In this document: positions 31,652 through 41,473 of the stretch, in pieces
Layout of the letters: the number at the start of each line of letters is the position of its first letter
Position numbering within the stretch: the first letter of the stretch is position 1
NCBI GenBank assembly: GCA_026399755.1
Contig: JAPLQI010000052.1
Location: 93,492-157,491 of the forward strand
Source of the DNA: Pseudomonadota bacterium
GTDB lineage: Bacteria > Pseudomonadota > Gammaproteobacteria > Burkholderiales > Chitinibacteraceae
Reading direction: 5' to 3'
DNA: 64,000 nt
Translations under genes and position numbers: made by a program
Notes under the pieces: generated by a model
The model's input: the letters and a program-made list of their open reading frames with translations, nothing else
Databases searched by the model: none
Told to the model about the DNA's origin: nothing

Positions 31652-33541
31652 ATGATGCATTCCATCAGAAGCAAAATTACGCTCTTAATCGCGCTCTCCA
31701 TGCTGCTTGCAACAATCAGCATTACTTTGATTACCTGCTTTAATATCCATAACCACACTTATAACGAAGCCGATCGAGAAATTGATTCGGTTGCTTCAGG
31801 GCAAACCGCTTTTATTAGTAGCTGGCTAGAAACACGCAAGCGCGTGATCAATGCCACCTTGCGCCATAGCGGCGAAGAAAATATCAGTTTTTATTTGCAG
31901 CAATTAGCCGAAGCAGGCGGCTACAACGTCATTTATGAAGGCAATGGCAACAGCAAGGCCATGCAGTACTCTGTGCCTGGGCAGGGCAAACCCAGCCCAG
32001 AATATGATCCTGCTGCCCGCCCTTGGTTTATTGAAGCCAAAGCGAGTAATGGTGTAATTGTATCTGGCCCCTACCCCGATTCAGAGCCTGCAACTAAAGG
32101 CCAGTTGGTGATCACTTTTGCCCAAAAAACCAAAGATCCTCATGTGGTAATAGGCGGAGATATCTTGATTACCGATTTGGTGAAATCAACGCTAGCAACC
32201 AAATTAGCCGGTAAAGGCCATGTATTTTTGATGACCAAAGAAGGCAAGGTGATTGCCTATCCTAAGCCAGGCTTTGAACTCAAACCCATTACGGATCTTA
32301 TTCCTAGCCTAAATGCCAGCGAAGTTTCATCCTTACTCGGCCAAGGACACTCCCGCCTATTTACAATTGATGGCGAAGAATATCTGCTTGAGCTATCCCC
32401 CATTGCGGGTAGCGATTGGGTACTGGGGGTAGCACTCGATAAAGCCGAAATTGATGCACCACTCAACCGTTTGATCCTCACTATTATTGCTGCCGTAATC
32501 GTGGTCTTGATTGTGGTCATGCTATTTTGCACTGTGTATTTACGCCGCTTGCTGGCAGGCTTATTGCGCATTCGTGACGCCATGCTCGAGATCTCTCAAG
32601 GCGAAGCGGATCTCACCCGCCGTATTTCTAGCGAAGGCCGTGATGAAGTCGCAGAAACAGCGCAGGCGTTTAATCACTTTATTGATCGCCTCAATACGCT
32701 TTTCAAAGAGCTGCGCCGTGAGGCCATAGAGCTCACAGGCGGAGTCAGCGATGTAAATCACTCGATGCTCACACTCAGCAATGATTCGCATATCTTGGCC
32801 GATATTTCTAGCTCTAACGCGGCGGCGATTGAAGAAGTGAGCGTCAGCATCTCGCATATTGCAGAAACCGCCCGAGAAACAGATCACTTGGTTAAAGAAG
32901 CGGCCATGGCTTCACGTAATGGCAGCAAAGATGTGCTGAAAATTAGCCAAGAAATGACCCATACCCGCCAATCGGTTAATGATTTATCTTCGCTATTAGC
33001 ATCGCTTGAGCATCGCTCACAAGACATCACCAAAATCACTAATGTGATTCGCGATATTGCCGATCAAACCAATTTACTGGCCCTAAATGCCGCGATTGAA
33101 GCGGCCCGCGCGGGTGAACAAGGACGTGGCTTTGCGGTGGTGGCCGATGAAGTTCGTAAGCTAGCCGAGCGCACCGGCAAGGCCACCATGGAAATCAGCC
33201 AAATGATCGGCGATATCCTCAGTGAAACAGGCCGAGCTGTTAGCAATATGCAAACCACAGTAAAAGCAGTGGATGTCAGCAGTACACTCACCCAAAACGC
33301 GAGCGAGCAAATGCAGCTAATTGGCTCCTCCATGCAGCAGGTTACCGATAGAATCAGCGAAATTGCCTTATCGACCAATGAGCAGCACAACGCTACAACG
33401 GCGATGGCGCAAAGCACTGAATCGATTAATGGCCAGATTCTTGCATCCGATGCCGCGTTGCAATCATCGATGCAAACATTAAAAATGCTCGATGATTTAG
33501 CCAAACAAATGCTATCGGCTTTTAATCGATTTAAGCTTTAA
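31652..33541 (+). CDS. Methyl-accepting chemotaxis protein with dCache domain (second of tandem pair), 629 aa
   Basis: Same layout as the receptor at 29374: TM1, double Cache ([31 protein letters not shown]), TM2 near 275-295, HAMP, and a nearly identical signalling domain. The Cache parts differ more than the cytoplasmic parts, so the pair likely has different ligands and one signalling output. Even the leaders are similar (TTTCAGG before ATGATGCA). Compared with the first copy, residue changes at the pocket (WF for WY, SGPY for SEPY) are visible. Confidence 0.95.
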   Translation: MMHSIRSKITLLIALSMLLATISITLITCFNIHNHTYNEADREIDSVASGQTAFISSWLETRKRVINATLRHSGEENISFYLQQLAEAGGYNVIYEGNGNSKAMQYSVPGQGKPSPEYDPAARPWFIEAKASNGVIVSGPYPDSEPATKGQLVITFAQKTKDPHVVIGGDILITDLVKSTLATKLAGKGHVFLMTKEGKVIAYPKPGFELKPITDLIPSLNASEVSSLLGQGHSRLFTIDGEEYLLELSPIAGSDWVLGVALDKAEIDAPLNRLILTIIAAVIVVLIVVMLFCTVYLRRLLAGLLRIRDAMLEISQGEADLTRRISSEGRDEVAETAQAFNHFIDRLNTLFKELRREAIELTGGVSDVNHSMLTLSNDSHILADISSSNAAAIEEVSVSISHIAETARETDHLVKEAAMASRNGSKDVLKISQEMTHTRQSVNDLSSLLASLEHRSQDITKITNVIRDIADQTNLLALNAAIEAARAGEQGRGFAVVADEVRKLAERTGKATMEISQMIGDILSETGRAVSNMQTTVKAVDVSSTLTQNASEQMQLIGSSMQQVTDRISEIALSTNEQHNATTAMAQSTESINGQILASDAALQSSMQTLKMLDDLAKQMLSAFNRFKL

Positions 33542-33718
33542 GCTTCTTTGCCATCAAATGTACTGGCAGCGCAAATTAACAAGGCTCCAGTACACCCGCA
33601 GGATGATAAGGGATAGATTCATTGGCTACGTCTTACTTCTTGCTACCCGACTATGCCTCTTGCTCAATCATCTCTGTGTAAATCGATTTCTTGAGAGTGG
33701 TGCTCGATTTTTGAGTTT

Positions 33719-33786
33719 GTAGGGCGGGTAAAACCCGCCGTTTTTCATATTTCATTGCAAAGCTCGGCGGGTTTCATCCGCCCTAC
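33719..33786. repeat. GTAGGGCGGGT palindromic repeat, copy 1
   Basis: GTAGGGCGGGTAAAACCCGCC at the left is answered by the near-complement GGCGGGTTTCATCCGCCC TAC at the right, around an AT-rich centre. The upstream flank (GATTTCTTGAG...TGTGCT-like) also resembles that of the copy at 63819. Confidence 0.88.
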
Positions 33787-33882
33787 AATATTTATAATGA
33801 GTTTGAACAAGAGGCATAATCAGGTCTTGCGATTTGAGGCCTGATTTTACCCCAACCCCATTCACTGAATGGATCAATACCC

Positions 33883-33916
33883 TAGGAGTAGCTTTCGTGG
33901 CGAAAGCCGCTCTTAT
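33883..33916. repeat. Degenerate palindrome of the GTAGGAGCGGCTT family
   Basis: TAGGAGTAGCTTTCG and CGAAAGCCGCTCTTA form an imperfect stem around TGG. It resembles the better copy at 52977-53043. Confidence 0.55.
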
Positions 33917-34234
33917 AAAACACAGCATGTTTTATGATTTTGCTTAATTGGATAGGATTGCCCTCTACAATTAATCAATCCGTATAAAGAATGCCATATT
34001 AAAAACAATTATGCGTTTAGCATAAAATAAGCACATCTTGGTAATATAACCAAACAAAGACGCCAACGCCTAAGGCTATCCCCAGTAGCACACTATTTGT
34101 TTACCTCTTATTCTCAACACCTAAACTCATTCAGTCTTATTCCCCTTTCTAACTTACTTTATTAAAAAGTATTGATGGGGTTACGCAGCATTCAAGGCAT
34201 TGAATGAAGCAAATAAAACAGCAAAGGAAATACG

Positions 34235-35476
34235 ATGCAGCAGGTACAACATCCGCTACTTAGGCTTTTAAATCGCAGCAGCCTTGTCAGTCAAATTATG
34301 GTGGGGTTAATTGCGGGTATCGCACTGGCCTTATTCTTCCCCGCAGCGGCAAGCTCTGCAGGCTTATTAGGTAGCTTATTTGTGAGTGCCTTAAAAGCCG
34401 TTGCGCCTATCTTGGTGTTTGTTTTGGTGGCCGCTTCAATTGCCAATCATAAACCTAGCCAAAAATCGAATATGCGGCCGATTCTGGTTTTGTATTTATT
34501 TGGTACCTTTGCAGCCGCCGTTGTGGCCGTAGCGGCTAGTTTTTTGTTTCCATCCACACTGATTTTGGTCACACAGGCAAGCGATATCACCCCACCTAGC
34601 GGCATTGTAGAAGTACTACGCAGCCTGTTACTTAGCGTGGTCGATAACCCCGTTAAGGCGCTGATGAATGCCAACTTTATCGGTATTTTGGCTTGGGCGA
34701 TTGCCTTGGGCGTGGCGATGCGCCATGCCAATGACACCACTAAAACGGTTGTCAGTGATTTATCCGGCGGCGTATCGGTGATTGTGGGCGTGGTGATTCG
34801 CTTTGCCCCACTGGGTATTTTTGGCCTCGTAGCCTCGACCATTGCCGAAACCGGTATCGAAGCTTTGCTTACCTATGCCCATCTATTATTAGTATTAATC
34901 GGCTGCATGCTGTTTGTAGCGCTGGTGATGAACCCTGCGATTGTGTTTTGGAAACTACGTCGCAATCCTTACCCACTGGTATTTGCCTGCTTACGTGAAA
35001 GCGGCGTAACCGCCTTCTTTACCCGCAGCTCTGCCGCAAATATCCCCGTAAATATGGCGCTATGTAAAAAGCTGGGGCTGAACGAAGATGATTATTCGGT
35101 ATCGATCCCACTGGGTGCGACCATCAATATGGCCGGTGCAGCAATCACGATTTCGGTGCTAACACTAGCGGCAGTCCACACACTAGGTATTCAAGTTGAT
35201 TTACCTACAGCACTACTCTTAAGCGTGGTTTCTGCCATCTGCGCTTGCGGTGCCTCTGGCGTTGCGGGTGGCTCGCTATTACTGATTCCGATGGCGTGCA
35301 GCTTGTTTGGTATCTCGAACGATCTAGCCATGCAAGTGGTCGCAGTGGGCTTTATTATTGGCGTGTTGCAAGATTCAGCCGAAACCGCGCTGAATTCTTC
35401 GACCGATGTGCTGTTCACTGCGGCAGCTTGCCAAGCTGCGGAGCAGAAGGCACAGCTGGCTTTTGCAGGGCGCTAA
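34235..35476 (+). CDS. sstT: Serine/threonine:sodium symporter SstT
   Basis: 413 residues with eight or more membrane segments of the dicarboxylate/amino acid:cation symporter fold. Family landmarks are [42 protein letters not shown] and [22 protein letters not shown], the substrate and Na+ sites of SstT. It imports serine and threonine with sodium. AAAGGAAATACG precedes the ATG and a strong terminator follows; it is a single-gene unit. Confidence 0.95.
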   Translation: MQQVQHPLLRLLNRSSLVSQIMVGLIAGIALALFFPAAASSAGLLGSLFVSALKAVAPILVFVLVAASIANHKPSQKSNMRPILVLYLFGTFAAAVVAVAASFLFPSTLILVTQASDITPPSGIVEVLRSLLLSVVDNPVKALMNANFIGILAWAIALGVAMRHANDTTKTVVSDLSGGVSVIVGVVIRFAPLGIFGLVASTIAETGIEALLTYAHLLLVLIGCMLFVALVMNPAIVFWKLRRNPYPLVFACLRESGVTAFFTRSSAANIPVNMALCKKLGLNEDDYSVSIPLGATINMAGAAITISVLTLAAVHTLGIQVDLPTALLLSVVSAICACGASGVAGGSLLLIPMACSLFGISNDLAMQVVAVGFIIGVLQDSAETALNSSTDVLFTAAACQAAEQKAQLAFAGR

Positions 35477-35491
35477 GTCGAATCAGCAAAT

Positions 35492-35529
35492 AAAAAAAAA
35501 GCGCAGCCTATGCAAGCTGCGCTTTTTTT
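35492..35529. terminator. Terminator after sstT
   Basis: GCGCAGC/GCTGCGC stem with an 8-base loop, preceded by nine A and followed by seven T, so it can work in both directions. Confidence 0.9.
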
Positions 35530-35592
35530 GCCCTATAGACGTCACCAAAGCTTTTGTCATAAACCGACCACACACCACAACGTCGGATCATA

Positions 35593-35663
35593 GTAGGACG
35601 GGTGAAACCCGCCGTTTTCCATCGCATTTCATGACAAAATCTGGCGGGTTTCACCCGCCCTAC
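35593..35663. repeat. GTAGGGCGGGT palindromic repeat, copy 2
   Basis: GTAGGACGGGTGAAACCCGCC is paired with GGCGGGTTTCACCCGCCC TAC across a 29-base centre. It lies between the ends of the convergent sstT and cysG genes. Confidence 0.88.
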
Positions 35664-35737
35664 AAAAGATGCGATGCTGCCCATTGGCCTTAGTGATGCA
35701 TATAAGCTAGCGCCTGCTAGCCCCTCGGCGAAATAGC

Positions 35738-37120
35738 TTAATCTTCCCGCCACTTTAGCTTGTCATGCAGGCTGACCACCTCGCCAATAATAATCAGCGC
35801 AGGTGGCTTAATGCCGAGTTCATGCACTTTTTGCGCCAGATTACTTAAAGTGCCCACCACCACACGCTGCTGCGAGAGCGTGGCTTTTTCGACCATTGCA
35901 GCGGGGGTGTCTGGATTTCTGCCGTGTTTGATCAGTTGCGCGCAGATTTTCTCGACCTGCGCCACGCCCATATAGACCACCACTGTTTCAGTGGGGCTCA
36001 CCAAACGTGGCCAATCTAGCTCAACTTCCCCAGCTCGGCGATGACCCGTAACAAAAGTCACCGACTGGGCGTAATCACGATGGGTAAGCGGAATACCTGC
36101 GTAGCAAGAAGCTCCTGCTGCTGAAGTAATGCCCGGCACGACTTCAAAGGCAATCCCCGCCTCGGTCAACTCTTCAATTTCTTCACCACCTCGGCCAAAA
36201 ATAAAAGGATCGCCCCCTTTTAGCCGTAATACTTTTTTACCCGCTTGGGCATAGCGCACCAGCAGTTGATTAATTTCCTCCTGCGGCACCGCGTGGTTAT
36301 TCGATTTTTTCCCCACATAGACTCGATCCGCATCGCGGCGCACCATGTCTAAAATCGGGGCAGAAACAAGATTATCGTACAGCACCACATCGGCTTGCTG
36401 CATCAGCCTAAGGGCGCGAAAGGTCAGTAGATCAGGATTGCCTGGCCCACAGCCCACCAAATACACAGCGCCTTGCACAGGTGCATCTGCATCGGCCTTG
36501 ATGGCTGAACTTAATGCGCGCCGCGCCGCATCGTGCTGGCCGGCAAACACCATATCGGGAATAGGCCCTGCCAGTGTTTTTTCCCAAAACTGCTTGCGGG
36601 CATCCACACTCGTCAGCGTTTGCTTCACTTCCTCACGAAAATCGCTGGCCATTTGCGCCAAATCACCATAGCCATGTGGAATCAAGGCCTCTAATTGGCT
36701 ACGCAGTTGCCGCGCCAAAACTGGCACGCCGCCTGAGGTTGAAATTGCAATCATTAAAGGCGATCGATCCACAATAGCGGGGGTAATAAAGCGGCAACTA
36801 GCAGGATCATCCACCGCATTAATTAAGATGCCGCGCGCTTCACAAGCCTCAAACACCTGACGATTTACTTCTTCGCTGTCGGTGGCCGCAATCACTAAGC
36901 GCACATTGTGTAGCTGCGATTCATTAAAGCTGGCCGCCAAATAAATCAACTTGCCCGCTACGACGGCCTGCGTTAATTCCTCGCATAGCTGAGGCGCAAC
37001 CACCGTAATTTTGCCACCCGCTGCTGCCAGCAAACGAATCTTACGCGCCGCTACATCCCCCCCTCCAACCACAAGGCAATGTTGATCGTGTAAATTTAAA
37101 AACAGCGGGAAGTAATTCAT
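35738..37120 (-). CDS. cysG: Siroheme synthase CysG (trifunctional), 460 aa
   Basis: The N-terminal half is the precorrin-2 dehydrogenase/ferrochelatase: [15 protein letters not shown] binds NAD, and [14 protein letters not shown] follows. The C-terminal half is uroporphyrinogen-III methyltransferase: [25 protein letters not shown] and [16 protein letters not shown] bind SAM and substrate. It makes siroheme for sulfite and nitrite reductases. Full length. It is divergent from the cytochrome c gene with the FNR-like box between them. Confidence 0.96.
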   Translation of the reverse strand: MNYFPLFLNLHDQHCLVVGGGDVAARKIRLLAAAGGKITVVAPQLCEELTQAVVAGKLIYLAASFNESQLHNVRLVIAATDSEEVNRQVFEACEARGILINAVDDPASCRFITPAIVDRSPLMIAISTSGGVPVLARQLRSQLEALIPHGYGDLAQMASDFREEVKQTLTSVDARKQFWEKTLAGPIPDMVFAGQHDAARRALSSAIKADADAPVQGAVYLVGCGPGNPDLLTFRALRLMQQADVVLYDNLVSAPILDMVRRDADRVYVGKKSNNHAVPQEEINQLLVRYAQAGKKVLRLKGGDPFIFGRGGEEIEELTEAGIAFEVVPGITSAAGASCYAGIPLTHRDYAQSVTFVTGHRRAGEVELDWPRLVSPTETVVVYMGVAQVEKICAQLIKHGRNPDTPAAMVEKATLSQQRVVVGTLSNLAQKVHELGIKPPALIIIGEVVSLHDKLKWRED

Positions 37121-37201
37121 TCTTTTAAAAACCTTAGATTTAATTACTCACTAGTTTGAGCTAGTCTTTCTCTTATTGCAAAATCACTCACTGCTATAGA
37201 T

Positions 37202-37215
37202 ATGATCTAAATCAA
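37202..37215. promoter_or_regulatory. FNR/ANR-type box
   Basis: ATGATCTAAATCAA matches TTGAT-N4-ATCAA at 9 of 10 positions. It lies 96 bases before the cytochrome c start and 82 bases before cysG on the other strand. It fits oxygen-responsive control of one or both genes, which is sensible if both serve anaerobic nitrogen respiration. Confidence 0.6.
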
Positions 37216-37310
37216 ATATAGAGGGGTGTAAGTAATGTTTAACTAGCGGGACATATCATGCTGCCTGCATTTTTAAGAATGATGATGCACACACCAAGAA
37301 GGAATCAAAA

Positions 37311-37613
37311 ATGAAAAAAACAATTTTATTATTCTGTGTATTAAGCGCCAGCAGCGTTTATGCAATTACACCTGCTGATTTAGCCAGAGCAAAAAACTGC
37401 TTGGCCTGTCATGCTGCTGATAAAAAAATTATTGGCCCCGCCTATAAAGAGGTCGCCGCAAAATATAAGGGGGATGCCAATGCCGTGACTAAACTTGCTG
37501 ACAAAATCAAAAAAGGCGGTAGCGGCGTATGGGGCACAATGCCAATGCCGCCTAATGCGGTAAGCGACGCAGAAGCAAAAGACTTAGCAAAATGGGTATT
37601 AAGCAGTAAGTAA
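37311..37613 (+). CDS. Periplasmic class I cytochrome c (c551/c552-like), 100 aa
   Basis: A signal peptide (MKKTILLFCVLSASSVYA) is followed by NCLACHA, the heme-binding CxxCH, at about residue 32, then PAYKEVAAKY, GSGVWGTMPMPPN with the axial Met, and AKDLAKWVLSSK. This is a typical 8-kDa electron carrier for cytochrome oxidase or nitrite reductase. AAGGAA precedes the ATG. The FNR-like box upstream points to induction when oxygen is low. Confidence 0.93.
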   Translation: MKKTILLFCVLSASSVYAITPADLARAKNCLACHAADKKIIGPAYKEVAAKYKGDANAVTKLADKIKKGGSGVWGTMPMPPNAVSDAEAKDLAKWVLSSK

Positions 37614-37749
37614 TTTGCCTAGGTCAGCGACTCACAACAAATATTCACGCATAAAAAGACCCGCTCAAACAAGCCAAATGGGTAATTTGCCTGCTATTGC
37701 ATATCCATGACAAACGATAAACTCCGGCTTTATTCCTGATGAATATTTA

Positions 37750-37782
37750 AACCCCCGCTCCAGCTAAAGCTGTTCGGGGGTT
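37750..37782 (+). terminator. Terminator-like hairpin downstream of the cytochrome c gene
   Basis: AACCCCCG/CGGGGGTT with an inner CAGC/GCTG pair. It stands 137 bases after the cytochrome stop; the tail TTACTTGTTT is only partly T-rich. Confidence 0.65.
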
Positions 37783-37841
37783 ACTTGTTTGAGTTCAGTG
37801 CCTATACAGAAGCATCGTTTTTTTACTTAAAGAGATTTTTA

Positions 37842-38597
37842 ATGCGTGCCCTATTTATATTACCCCTGCTTATTTTTCCTCTGTTTGCCGAAGCGGTCGT
37901 ACTCACCCCCCCTGCTGCGATCAACACCATCGGTAGCCAGCGCATGCTGACCCAGCGAATTGTTAAGGCTTACTGCCAACAGGGCCGTGGCGTTAATCCC
38001 GATGTAGCCAAACAACAAATCAGCAACTCTATCAATCAATTTTCCACTCAGCTTGCTAATTTACTTGAAAGCGCAACCGTGCCAGAAAGCATTGCCGCAG
38101 TAAAAAAACAAGAAACACAGTGGCAAACTTTCCGCACACTGGCTCAAACAGCCCCCAAAGTAACAACCGCCAAGCAACTTGATGATATTGCAGAAAGCAT
38201 ACAATACGATGCAGGTGAATTAGCCAAGCGCTTAGAAGCATCTCTAGGCAAGCCCCAAGGTAAATTGATTCGCATCGCAGGGCGGCAACGCATGCTGAGC
38301 CAGCGCTTAGCAAAAACAGCCTGCCTACAAAGCTGGCAAGCAAACCCAACGCTTAAGCAGCAACAGACTCAAGCTCAAAAAGAATTTGCAGCAAGTTTAA
38401 TCACTTTACGTGCCGCACCACAAAACACCCCAGCCACTTTAAAGCAGCTTGATTTAGCGCAGATGCAATGGGTATTTTTAGAAAATGCACTCAGCGGGCT
38501 AGATACAGACGCGGATAACAATATCGCCACAACCAGCGAGCGCTTGCTTGAAGTGATGGATAAGCTGAGCAATCAATACGAAAGACTAGGGAATTAA
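37842..38597 (+). CDS. Secreted protein with two PilJ-type sensory units, 251 aa
   Basis: The start at 37842 gives a signal peptide (MRALFILPLLIFPLFAEA), with AAGAGA upstream. Two related units follow: INTIGSQRMLTQRIVKAY (about residue 27) and IRIAGRQRMLSQRLAKTA (about 140), the PilJ/NarX-type N-terminal sensor motif. There is no second membrane helix, HAMP or kinase part, so it is a free periplasmic domain. It may bind a small ligand and act with a separate partner. Its place after a cytochrome c gene suggests nitrogen-oxide respiration, which is speculative. Confidence 0.82.
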   Translation: MRALFILPLLIFPLFAEAVVLTPPAAINTIGSQRMLTQRIVKAYCQQGRGVNPDVAKQQISNSINQFSTQLANLLESATVPESIAAVKKQETQWQTFRTLAQTAPKVTTAKQLDDIAESIQYDAGELAKRLEASLGKPQGKLIRIAGRQRMLSQRLAKTACLQSWQANPTLKQQQTQAQKEFAASLITLRAAPQNTPATLKQLDLAQMQWVFLENALSGLDTDADNNIATTSERLLEVMDKLSNQYERLGN

Positions 38598-38602
38598 GCA
38601 GC

Positions 38603-39154
38603 TTATGCAGAGGTTGCCATAGCGCTTTTGGGATAATCATTTTGCCCATATCGAGCTGCAAGTTTTTGCTCTGTAGGGCTGCGTTTAGCGATCTCTGCCT
38701 GCGCTGTTTGTGCCATTGCAGCCGCTGCAGCGGCGATGGAGCGATCAGCCCCGCTTGGGTCGGCAGGGGCTAAAGCCGCCGCTTGGATGATTCTGGCTTT
38801 GCTTAAAGTTTCTTCTGGGGTGCGGCCAGGGCTGACATCGATTTTAACCTCGCCCCCTACCGCATAACGCTTACCATCTGGGCCTGTTTCCATTGAATAC
38901 GAAGCGCCGCTCGTTGCCAAGCCGCCTGCTGCCGCTAAATGAGCTTGCTCATGCTGGCGAACTTCCCGATCTCGCTTCGCCATTTTTTCAACGGTAGCGA
39001 GCTCTGCTTCGCTAAGCGGATCACCATTAGGCTTAGTTTGTGCTGTTTTGGGTTGAGTACTAGGGTCTTGCGCTTTAGCGTAATCAACACTCGCCCTGTG
39101 GCCTTGATTCAGGGCGCTATTAGACGCTGTAGAAATTCCGCTGATGCCGCTCAT
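38603..39154 (-). CDS. Putative metalloprotease, CJM1_0395/SprA-related family, 183 aa
   Basis: HEQAHLAAAG fits an H-E-x-A-H zinc site, preceded by KMAKRDREVRQ and followed by the conserved YSMETGPDGKRYAVGGEVKIDVSP and GRTPEETLSKARIIQAAALAPADPSG. These are marks of a family annotated as putative metalloprotease. The N-terminal 50 residues are low in complexity (Gln/Thr/Ser). It ends 5 bases from the convergent PilJ-type gene. Activity and target unknown. Confidence 0.85.
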   Translation of the reverse strand: MSGISGISTASNSALNQGHRASVDYAKAQDPSTQPKTAQTKPNGDPLSEAELATVEKMAKRDREVRQHEQAHLAAAGGLATSGASYSMETGPDGKRYAVGGEVKIDVSPGRTPEETLSKARIIQAAALAPADPSGADRSIAAAAAAMAQTAQAEIAKRSPTEQKLAARYGQNDYPKSAMATSA

Positions 39155-39451
39155 GATCGTCAGTATTTATGCGATATAAGTAAATTATACCCCTATAAAA
39201 ACACAGAAATACCGACCTTTTATCAGCTATGACTTGCAAATAACTTTGAAATTAGAAACAAATTTAATTCACACCCCGCACATATCAGTAGATATTTGCA
39301 TATCTACTGCCGCTCATTTACAAGTATTGAGTCATTCTTTAGGGCGGGTGAAACCCGCCAGATTTCTATCTTAAAGGCTCATCAACGGCGGGTTTCACGC
39401 ACCCTACGAAAACCATTTCGCTTTGAGTTGTAGGATTGGGCGTCATCCACT
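39155..39451. other. Intergenic region between recG and the metalloprotease gene
   Basis: The leftward promoter of the metalloprotease gene lies in the AT-rich left half. The right half holds a GTAGGGCGGGT repeat. No gene seen. Confidence 0.45.
39340..39407. repeat. GTAGGGCGGGT palindromic repeat, copy 3
   Basis: TAGGGCGGGTGAAACCCGCC is paired with GGCGGGTTTCACGCACCCTA; the right arm carries a change. It lies downstream of recG. Confidence 0.85.
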
Positions 39452-41473
39452 CTAAACCTTCAGCAGCATTTCCCGCCCTGGCAACCAGCGATCCAGATGC
39501 AACAGCGCCGTTGGCATATGGTGAGCCAGCAGATCTTCGGCCACTACCCGTGCTTCTTCGAGCAAATCAGCGTCTTTTTCTAGATCGGCAAAACGTAGCA
39601 TCGGCACGCCAGATTGCCGCACGCCTGCTAGCTCGCCGGGGCCGCGGATTTCCATATCTTGGCGGGCAATTTCAAAGCCATCAGTGTTTTCATAAATCAC
39701 CCGCAAGCGAGACTTGGCCAGCTCCCCAAGCGGCGTGGTGTAAAGCAATACGCATAATGAGGCATGCGCCCCGCGCCCTACTCGGCCACGTAACTGATGC
39801 AATTGAGATAAGCCCATACGTTCGGCGTGCTCGATCACCATTAGGCTGGCATTGGGTACATCGACGCCGACTTCGATTACCGTGGTGGCGACCAAAACTT
39901 GTACTTCATTTCTTAAAAACGCCGCCATCACTTCGGCTTTTTCGGCTGTTTTCATCCGCCCATGCACGAGGCCGACCACCATGCCTTCCAGTTCTTCGGT
40001 GAGTTGCTGATGGGTATCCACCGCCGTTTGCAATTGCAGGGCTTCAGATTCCTCAATCAGCGGGCAGACCCAATAAACTTGCCGGCCTTCTTCAACCTTT
40101 GCGGCGATACGTTGGATGATTTCATCACGCCGCGCATCGCTGACTAGCTTAGTCACAATCGGGGTGCGCCCCGGAGGCAGCTCGTCGATCACGCTGACAT
40201 CAAGGTCGGCGTAATAGCTCATCGCCAAGGTGCGCGGGATGGGCGTGGCGCTCATCATCAGTTGATGCGGGCTGCCGCCTTTTTCACGCAGCGCCAATCT
40301 TTGCGCCACGCCAAAGCGATGTTGCTCATCAACAATTGCCAAACCCAATTTTGCAAAAGTCACGCTAGCCTGAAAAATAGCATGCGTACCCACCACCAAG
40401 GGTGCAGTGCCCAAGGCGGCGTCTTCGATGGCATTGCGCTTTGCTTTTGCCCCTAAGGAGCCCGCCAGCCAAGCCACTTTGATGCCCAGCGGCGCAAACC
40501 ATGCAGATAATTTATTAAAATGCTGCTCGGCCAGAATCTCGGTCGGGGCCATTAAGGCCACTTGATAACCTGATTCAATCGCTTGGCAAGCCGCCAGCGC
40601 CGCCACAATGGTCTTGCCCGAGCCCACATCGCCCTGCAAAAGCCGCTGCATAGGATAAGGCTGGTTTAAATCGTGGGTAATTTCTTTTAAAACTTTGCTC
40701 TGCGCACCGGTTAAGGCAAAGGGCAAACTCGCAAGCAAACTCGCAGCCAGCTCGCCCTTTGGTGCAATCACTGGAGCGGTACGCTCACGCCTTGCGGCAT
40801 GGGCGGTGCGCAGGCTCAGTTGCTGCGCCAACAGCTCATCAAACTTCAAGCGCTGCCAAGCAGGATGCGTGCGCTCGGTCAGCAAGATATTAGGGATATC
40901 TGGGGTTGGCGAGTGAAGGAGCTGCACGCTAGAGGAAAAATCTGGCAAGTTCAGCGGCTCCAGCACGCGTGCGGGCAAAGTGTCGCGTAAATCGCAGTGC
41001 TTTAGCGCGAGGCGAATCAGCTTACCGAGCTGCAATTGATTCAAGCCCGCCGTTGTCGGGTAAATCGGCGTTAAGGCTTCGTTTAGACTCTGCTCATTGG
41101 CGGCGCGTATTTTGGGGTGCACCATCTCATCCCCCAAAAAGCCCCGCCGAATCTCGCCATAGAGGCGCACCGTTTTACCCACTGCCAACTGCTTGGCAAC
41201 ACTAGGATAAAAATTAAGTAAGCGCACATTCAGCGCCCCGCCCGCATCACTCACCCGCGCCACCAGCTGTTTGCGTGGCTTATATTGCACCTCGCACGAT
41301 TCCACCGTGCCCTCAACCAGCACCGATTGCCCCATCGGTGCGTCGACCATGGGGTAAAGGTGCGTTTCGTCTTCGTAACGCAGGGGTAAGTGCAGCACCA
41401 GATCAAAGGGGCGTATCAACCCTAGTTTGGTAAGGCGGCTTTTAAGTGCTTCGGGTAAGGCAGCTAGATCCAT
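39452..41473 (-). CDS. recG: ATP-dependent DNA helicase RecG, 673 aa
   Basis: N-terminal wedge/OB domain (about 60-150, VLVEGTVESCEVQYKPRKQL). Helicase motifs follow: LLQGDVGSGKTIVAALAA (I), LAIVDEQHRFGVAQR (II, DEQH), MMSATPIPRTLAM (III), DELPPGRTPIVTKL, VLVATTVIEVGVDVPNASLMVIEHAERMGLSQLHQLRGRVGRG (V-VI). It reverses stalled forks and processes Holliday junctions. It starts at ATG 41473 (MDLAALPEAL) and is of normal length. Confidence 0.97.
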   Translation of the reverse strand: MDLAALPEALKSRLTKLGLIRPFDLVLHLPLRYEDETHLYPMVDAPMGQSVLVEGTVESCEVQYKPRKQLVARVSDAGGALNVRLLNFYPSVAKQLAVGKTVRLYGEIRRGFLGDEMVHPKIRAANEQSLNEALTPIYPTTAGLNQLQLGKLIRLALKHCDLRDTLPARVLEPLNLPDFSSSVQLLHSPTPDIPNILLTERTHPAWQRLKFDELLAQQLSLRTAHAARRERTAPVIAPKGELAASLLASLPFALTGAQSKVLKEITHDLNQPYPMQRLLQGDVGSGKTIVAALAACQAIESGYQVALMAPTEILAEQHFNKLSAWFAPLGIKVAWLAGSLGAKAKRNAIEDAALGTAPLVVGTHAIFQASVTFAKLGLAIVDEQHRFGVAQRLALREKGGSPHQLMMSATPIPRTLAMSYYADLDVSVIDELPPGRTPIVTKLVSDARRDEIIQRIAAKVEEGRQVYWVCPLIEESEALQLQTAVDTHQQLTEELEGMVVGLVHGRMKTAEKAEVMAAFLRNEVQVLVATTVIEVGVDVPNASLMVIEHAERMGLSQLHQLRGRVGRGAHASLCVLLYTTPLGELAKSRLRVIYENTDGFEIARQDMEIRGPGELAGVRQSGVPMLRFADLEKDADLLEEARVVAEDLLAHHMPTALLHLDRWLPGREMLLKV

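Larger units (their letters stand above)
33542..34234. other. Intergenic region upstream of sstT
   Basis: It holds a GTAGGGCGGGT palindromic repeat (33719-33786) and an imperfect GGAG..GCTTTCG palindrome (33883-33916), then AT-rich DNA before the sstT ribosome site AAAGGAAA. No gene seen. Confidence 0.5.

Noticed and set aside
39436..40002. Rightward 188-codon frame opposite recG
   Set aside because: Composition is rich in Arg, Pro and His as expected for the antisense of a real gene, and recG is complete on the other strand.
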